Positions 5,418 through 5,506 of a stretch of DNA of 5,506 bases are shown piece by piece. Below the pieces are notes generated by a model that saw only the letters and a list, made by a program, of their open reading frames with translations, was not told where the DNA came from and did no database searches. The position numbers and the translations under genes were made by a program. The DNA is from Clostridia bacterium (GTDB taxonomy: Bacteria; Bacillota; Clostridia; Oscillospirales; Acutalibacteraceae), in the NCBI GenBank assembly GCA_017381395.1, contig JAFOCH010000142.1, positions 1 to 5,506 on the forward strand, given 5' to 3'. Numbering within the stretch: position 1 is the first letter of the stretch; each line of letters starts with the position of its first letter.

Positions 5418-5506
5418 TTACCTATTTTCTATCTCGCAAAGGCGTAAAACGTCGGTCATAATGTCATCAAATTGGTCGGGTGTGACCGACTGTACGCCGT
5501 CACAAA
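5418..5506 (-). CDS. C-terminal end of a second DAHP synthase (tandem paralogue), cut by window edge
   Basis: The last 28 codons plus the TAA (5418-5420) are present: CDGVQSVTPDQFDDIM, then TDVLRLCEIENR. They match the end of the complete DAHP synthase at 26 of 28 residues (A to V and K to T). Over the 89 aligned bases 81 are identical, and five of the eight differences are synonymous. The Asp in CDG corresponds to metal ligand D308 of the downstream copy, so at least this end is intact. Whether the rest is complete cannot be seen. No clear terminator separates it from the downstream copy; only a 5-bp stem AAGCG/CGCTT (5381-5396) without a U-tract is present. Confidence 0.92.
   Translation of the reverse strand, partial: CDGVQSVTPDQFDDIMTDVLRLCEIENR

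Noticed and set aside
1..5506. CRISPR array, insertion sequence, prophage or integration signs at the tRNA
   Set aside because: No spaced direct repeats, transposase, integrase or duplicated tRNA end is present. The tRNA is flanked by ordinary promoter and terminator sequence.

Overview
The window looks like chromosomal DNA from a low-to-moderate G+C Gram-positive bacterium, most likely a gut-type Clostridia (Oscillospiraceae or Lachnospiraceae relative). The reasons are strong AGGAGG-like ribosome binding sites, sigma-A promoters of TTGATA/TATAAT type, a lipobox lipoprotein, a TipA-type MerR regulator and a type I-beta DAHP synthase. This placement is inference from gene families, not a database match. 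Every gene I can support lies on the minus strand, so transcription runs from high to low coordinates, and no gap longer than about 145 bases lacks a gene.

Reading in the direction of transcription: (1) 5506-4316 holds the last 28 codons of one DAHP synthase gene, then a complete second DAHP synthase (aroF), an obvious tandem paralogue pair at the entry to aromatic amino acid synthesis. The second copy has its own sigma-A promoter with a 9-bp inverted repeat across the -10 and start region. (2) 4267-4094 holds a hairpin, a promoter, a tRNA-Val(GAC) with encoded CCA, and its terminator. (3) 4054-3194 holds a MerR/TipAS regulator. Its own promoter has a 19-bp spacer and a near-perfect dyad, the hallmark of MerR autoregulation, and a terminator follows that is clearly related in sequence to the tRNA terminator. 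(4) 3192-2783 holds a promoter and a small four-helix membrane protein of unknown function. (5) 2724-1 holds a promoter, a small lipoprotein, a terminator-like hairpin, an AlgI-type MBOAT acyltransferase and the N-terminal half of a DHHW/AlgX-like partner protein.

The last block is the best candidate for a working system. An MBOAT plus a DHHW/SGNH-like protein is the usual membrane and extracytoplasmic pair for O-acetylating a cell-surface polymer. The lipoprotein just upstream may be an accessory or may be independently transcribed, because a hairpin with a U-tract separates it from the pair and I see no other promoter for the pair. The remaining genes are housekeeping (aroF, tRNA) or a single-gene regulator, and nothing here is a mobile element, CRISPR array or phage region. 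I did not find a clearly unprecedented system. The most checkable oddities are the tandem DAHP synthases, the aroF inverted repeat, the repeated terminator family and the lipoprotein/attenuator/MBOAT layout.
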